64,000 bases of DNA from contig NC_090986.1 in NCBI RefSeq assembly GCF_041146395.1, positions 47,590,001-47,654,000 of the forward strand. Reading direction: 5' to 3'. Source of the DNA: Eulemur rufifrons. Lineage: Eukaryota > Chordata > Mammalia > Primates > Lemuridae. A model generated the notes under the pieces. It was not told the origin of the DNA. It did no database searches and saw only the letters and a program-made list of their open reading frames with translations. Position 1 is the first letter of the stretch. Each line of letters opens with the position of its first letter. Made by a program: the position numbers and the translations under genes. Below are positions 63,180 to 64,000 of the stretch, piece by piece.

Positions 63180-64000
63180 GGTGTTACTCAAGAATTCTTT
63201 GCACATACCAATGTCTTGGAGTGTGCCCCAGTGATTTCTTTTACTAATTTTATAGTTTCAGGTCTTATATTTAAATCTTTAATCCATTTTGATTTGATTT
63301 TTATATGGAGAGAGATATATGGCTCTAGTTTCATTCTTCTATATATGGATACTCAATTTTCCCAGCACCATTTCTTGAAGAGACTATCCTTTCCCCAATG
63401 TATGTTCTTGGCACCTTTACCAAAAGTGAGTTCATTGTAGATGTGTGGATTTATTTCTCTATTTTGTTGCATTGGTCTATGCGTCTGTTTTTATACTAGT
63501 GCCACACTGTTTGGGATACTATAGCTTTATAGTATAACTTGAAGTAAGGTAATGTGATTCCTCCAGTTTTGTTATTTTTGCTCAAGATGCCTTTGGCTAT
63601 GATGCATCTCTTGTGATTCCATATAAATTTCAGAATTATTTTTTCTGTTTCTGTGAAGAATATCATTGTTATTTCAGTGGGATTGCAATTGAATTTGTAC
63701 ATTGCTTTGAGTAATATGAACGTTTTAATAATATTTAATCTTCTAACCCATGAACATGAGATATCTTTTCATTTTTTAATGTCCTCCTTAATTTCTTTTA
63801 TCAATACTTTATAGTTTTTATTGTAGAAATCTTTTGCTTTTTGGTTAAGTTTATTCTATGTATTTTATTTTATTTGTAGTTATTGTAAATGGGATTAATT
63901 TCTTGGTTTCTTTTTCACACTATTCACTGTTGGTATATATTAATAGAAATGCTATTGATTTTTTATGTTGGTTTTGTATCCTGCAACTTTACTGAATTTG
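63180..64000 (-). mobile_element. L1 ORF2 region, antisense, running off the window
   Basis: The antisense L1 ORF2 C-terminal half: 'aatccattttgatttgattt', 'ctcaattttcccagcaccat', 'tggcacctttaccaaaagtg', 'tgggatactatagctttata'. The minus frame at 63496-63702 reads [20 protein letters not shown] and then [18 protein letters not shown], the conserved ORF2 segment after the RT domain. Stops flank it, so it is a pseudogene. Its left end abuts the MST LTR. Confidence 0.9.

Overview
This window is non-coding nuclear DNA from a mammal, almost certainly a strepsirrhine primate (lemur or galago group). The clearest sign is the antisense dimeric Alu at 23685-24031. It keeps many CpG sites, has a 15-bp target-site duplication, and carries the TA-rich 'ctatatatattttagttggcc'-like insert after the A-rich linker that I associate with lemur Alus. 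Monomeric and old dimeric Alus, L1, L2, MIR, MaLR, ERV-L, Tigger and hAT-Charlie relics complete a normal primate repeat profile. The DNA is AT-rich throughout. I found no host protein-coding exon, tRNA, rRNA, CRISPR array, operon or prokaryotic feature. The longest open frames (162 and 157 codons) lie in an L1 5' region and in AT-rich DNA and look fortuitous. The window could be a gene desert or lie inside a large intron.

Layout. 0-4.4 kb: decayed gamma-type (class I) ERV reverse transcriptase on the minus strand, a complete mariner relic (2000-3289, plus), an antisense LTR-like repeat, and an unexplained GC-richer block at 4213-4395. 4.4-16.8 kb: mostly unique AT-rich DNA with microsatellites and MIR/L1 scraps. 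16.8-21.3 kb: a 5'-to-3' L1 that has lost most of ORF2. 21.3-30 kb: unique DNA with the young Alu, an Alu monomer and an old L1; an enhancer-like unique block lies at 29640-29880. 30.3-36.1 kb: tandem duplication, L2, a rearranged L1 with a perfect 42-bp inverted repeat, an L2 interrupted by a MER1-like hAT element, an L1M tail and a Tigger3/4-like element. 37-39.8 kb: unique, complex sequence. 39.9-42.8 kb: ERV-L gag/pol relic cut by an antisense L1. 43-48.2 kb: L1 tail, MER2-like element, L1 5' region, L1 tail and a solo LTR-like segment. 50-58.8 kb: Alu monomer, a second and different mariner (51172-52462), L2, AluJ-like element, and an L1 (about 54300-57740) into which another copy of the first mariner family inserted in reverse (55476-56793). 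59-64 kb: inverted microsatellite, L1 tails, an MST-type MaLR LTR and an antisense L1 ORF2 that runs off the end.

Nothing here works as a gene system: every coding relic belongs to a transposon or an endogenous retrovirus and is broken by stops and frameshifts. The most informative features are structural: two unrelated mariner families with recognisable TIRs and TA target sites, a mariner nested in an L1 (giving relative age), a perfect foldback inside an otherwise diverged L1, and two retroviral RT relics with altered catalytic boxes. Family names come from recalled consensus sequences and need a RepeatMasker run. No novel biological system was found.
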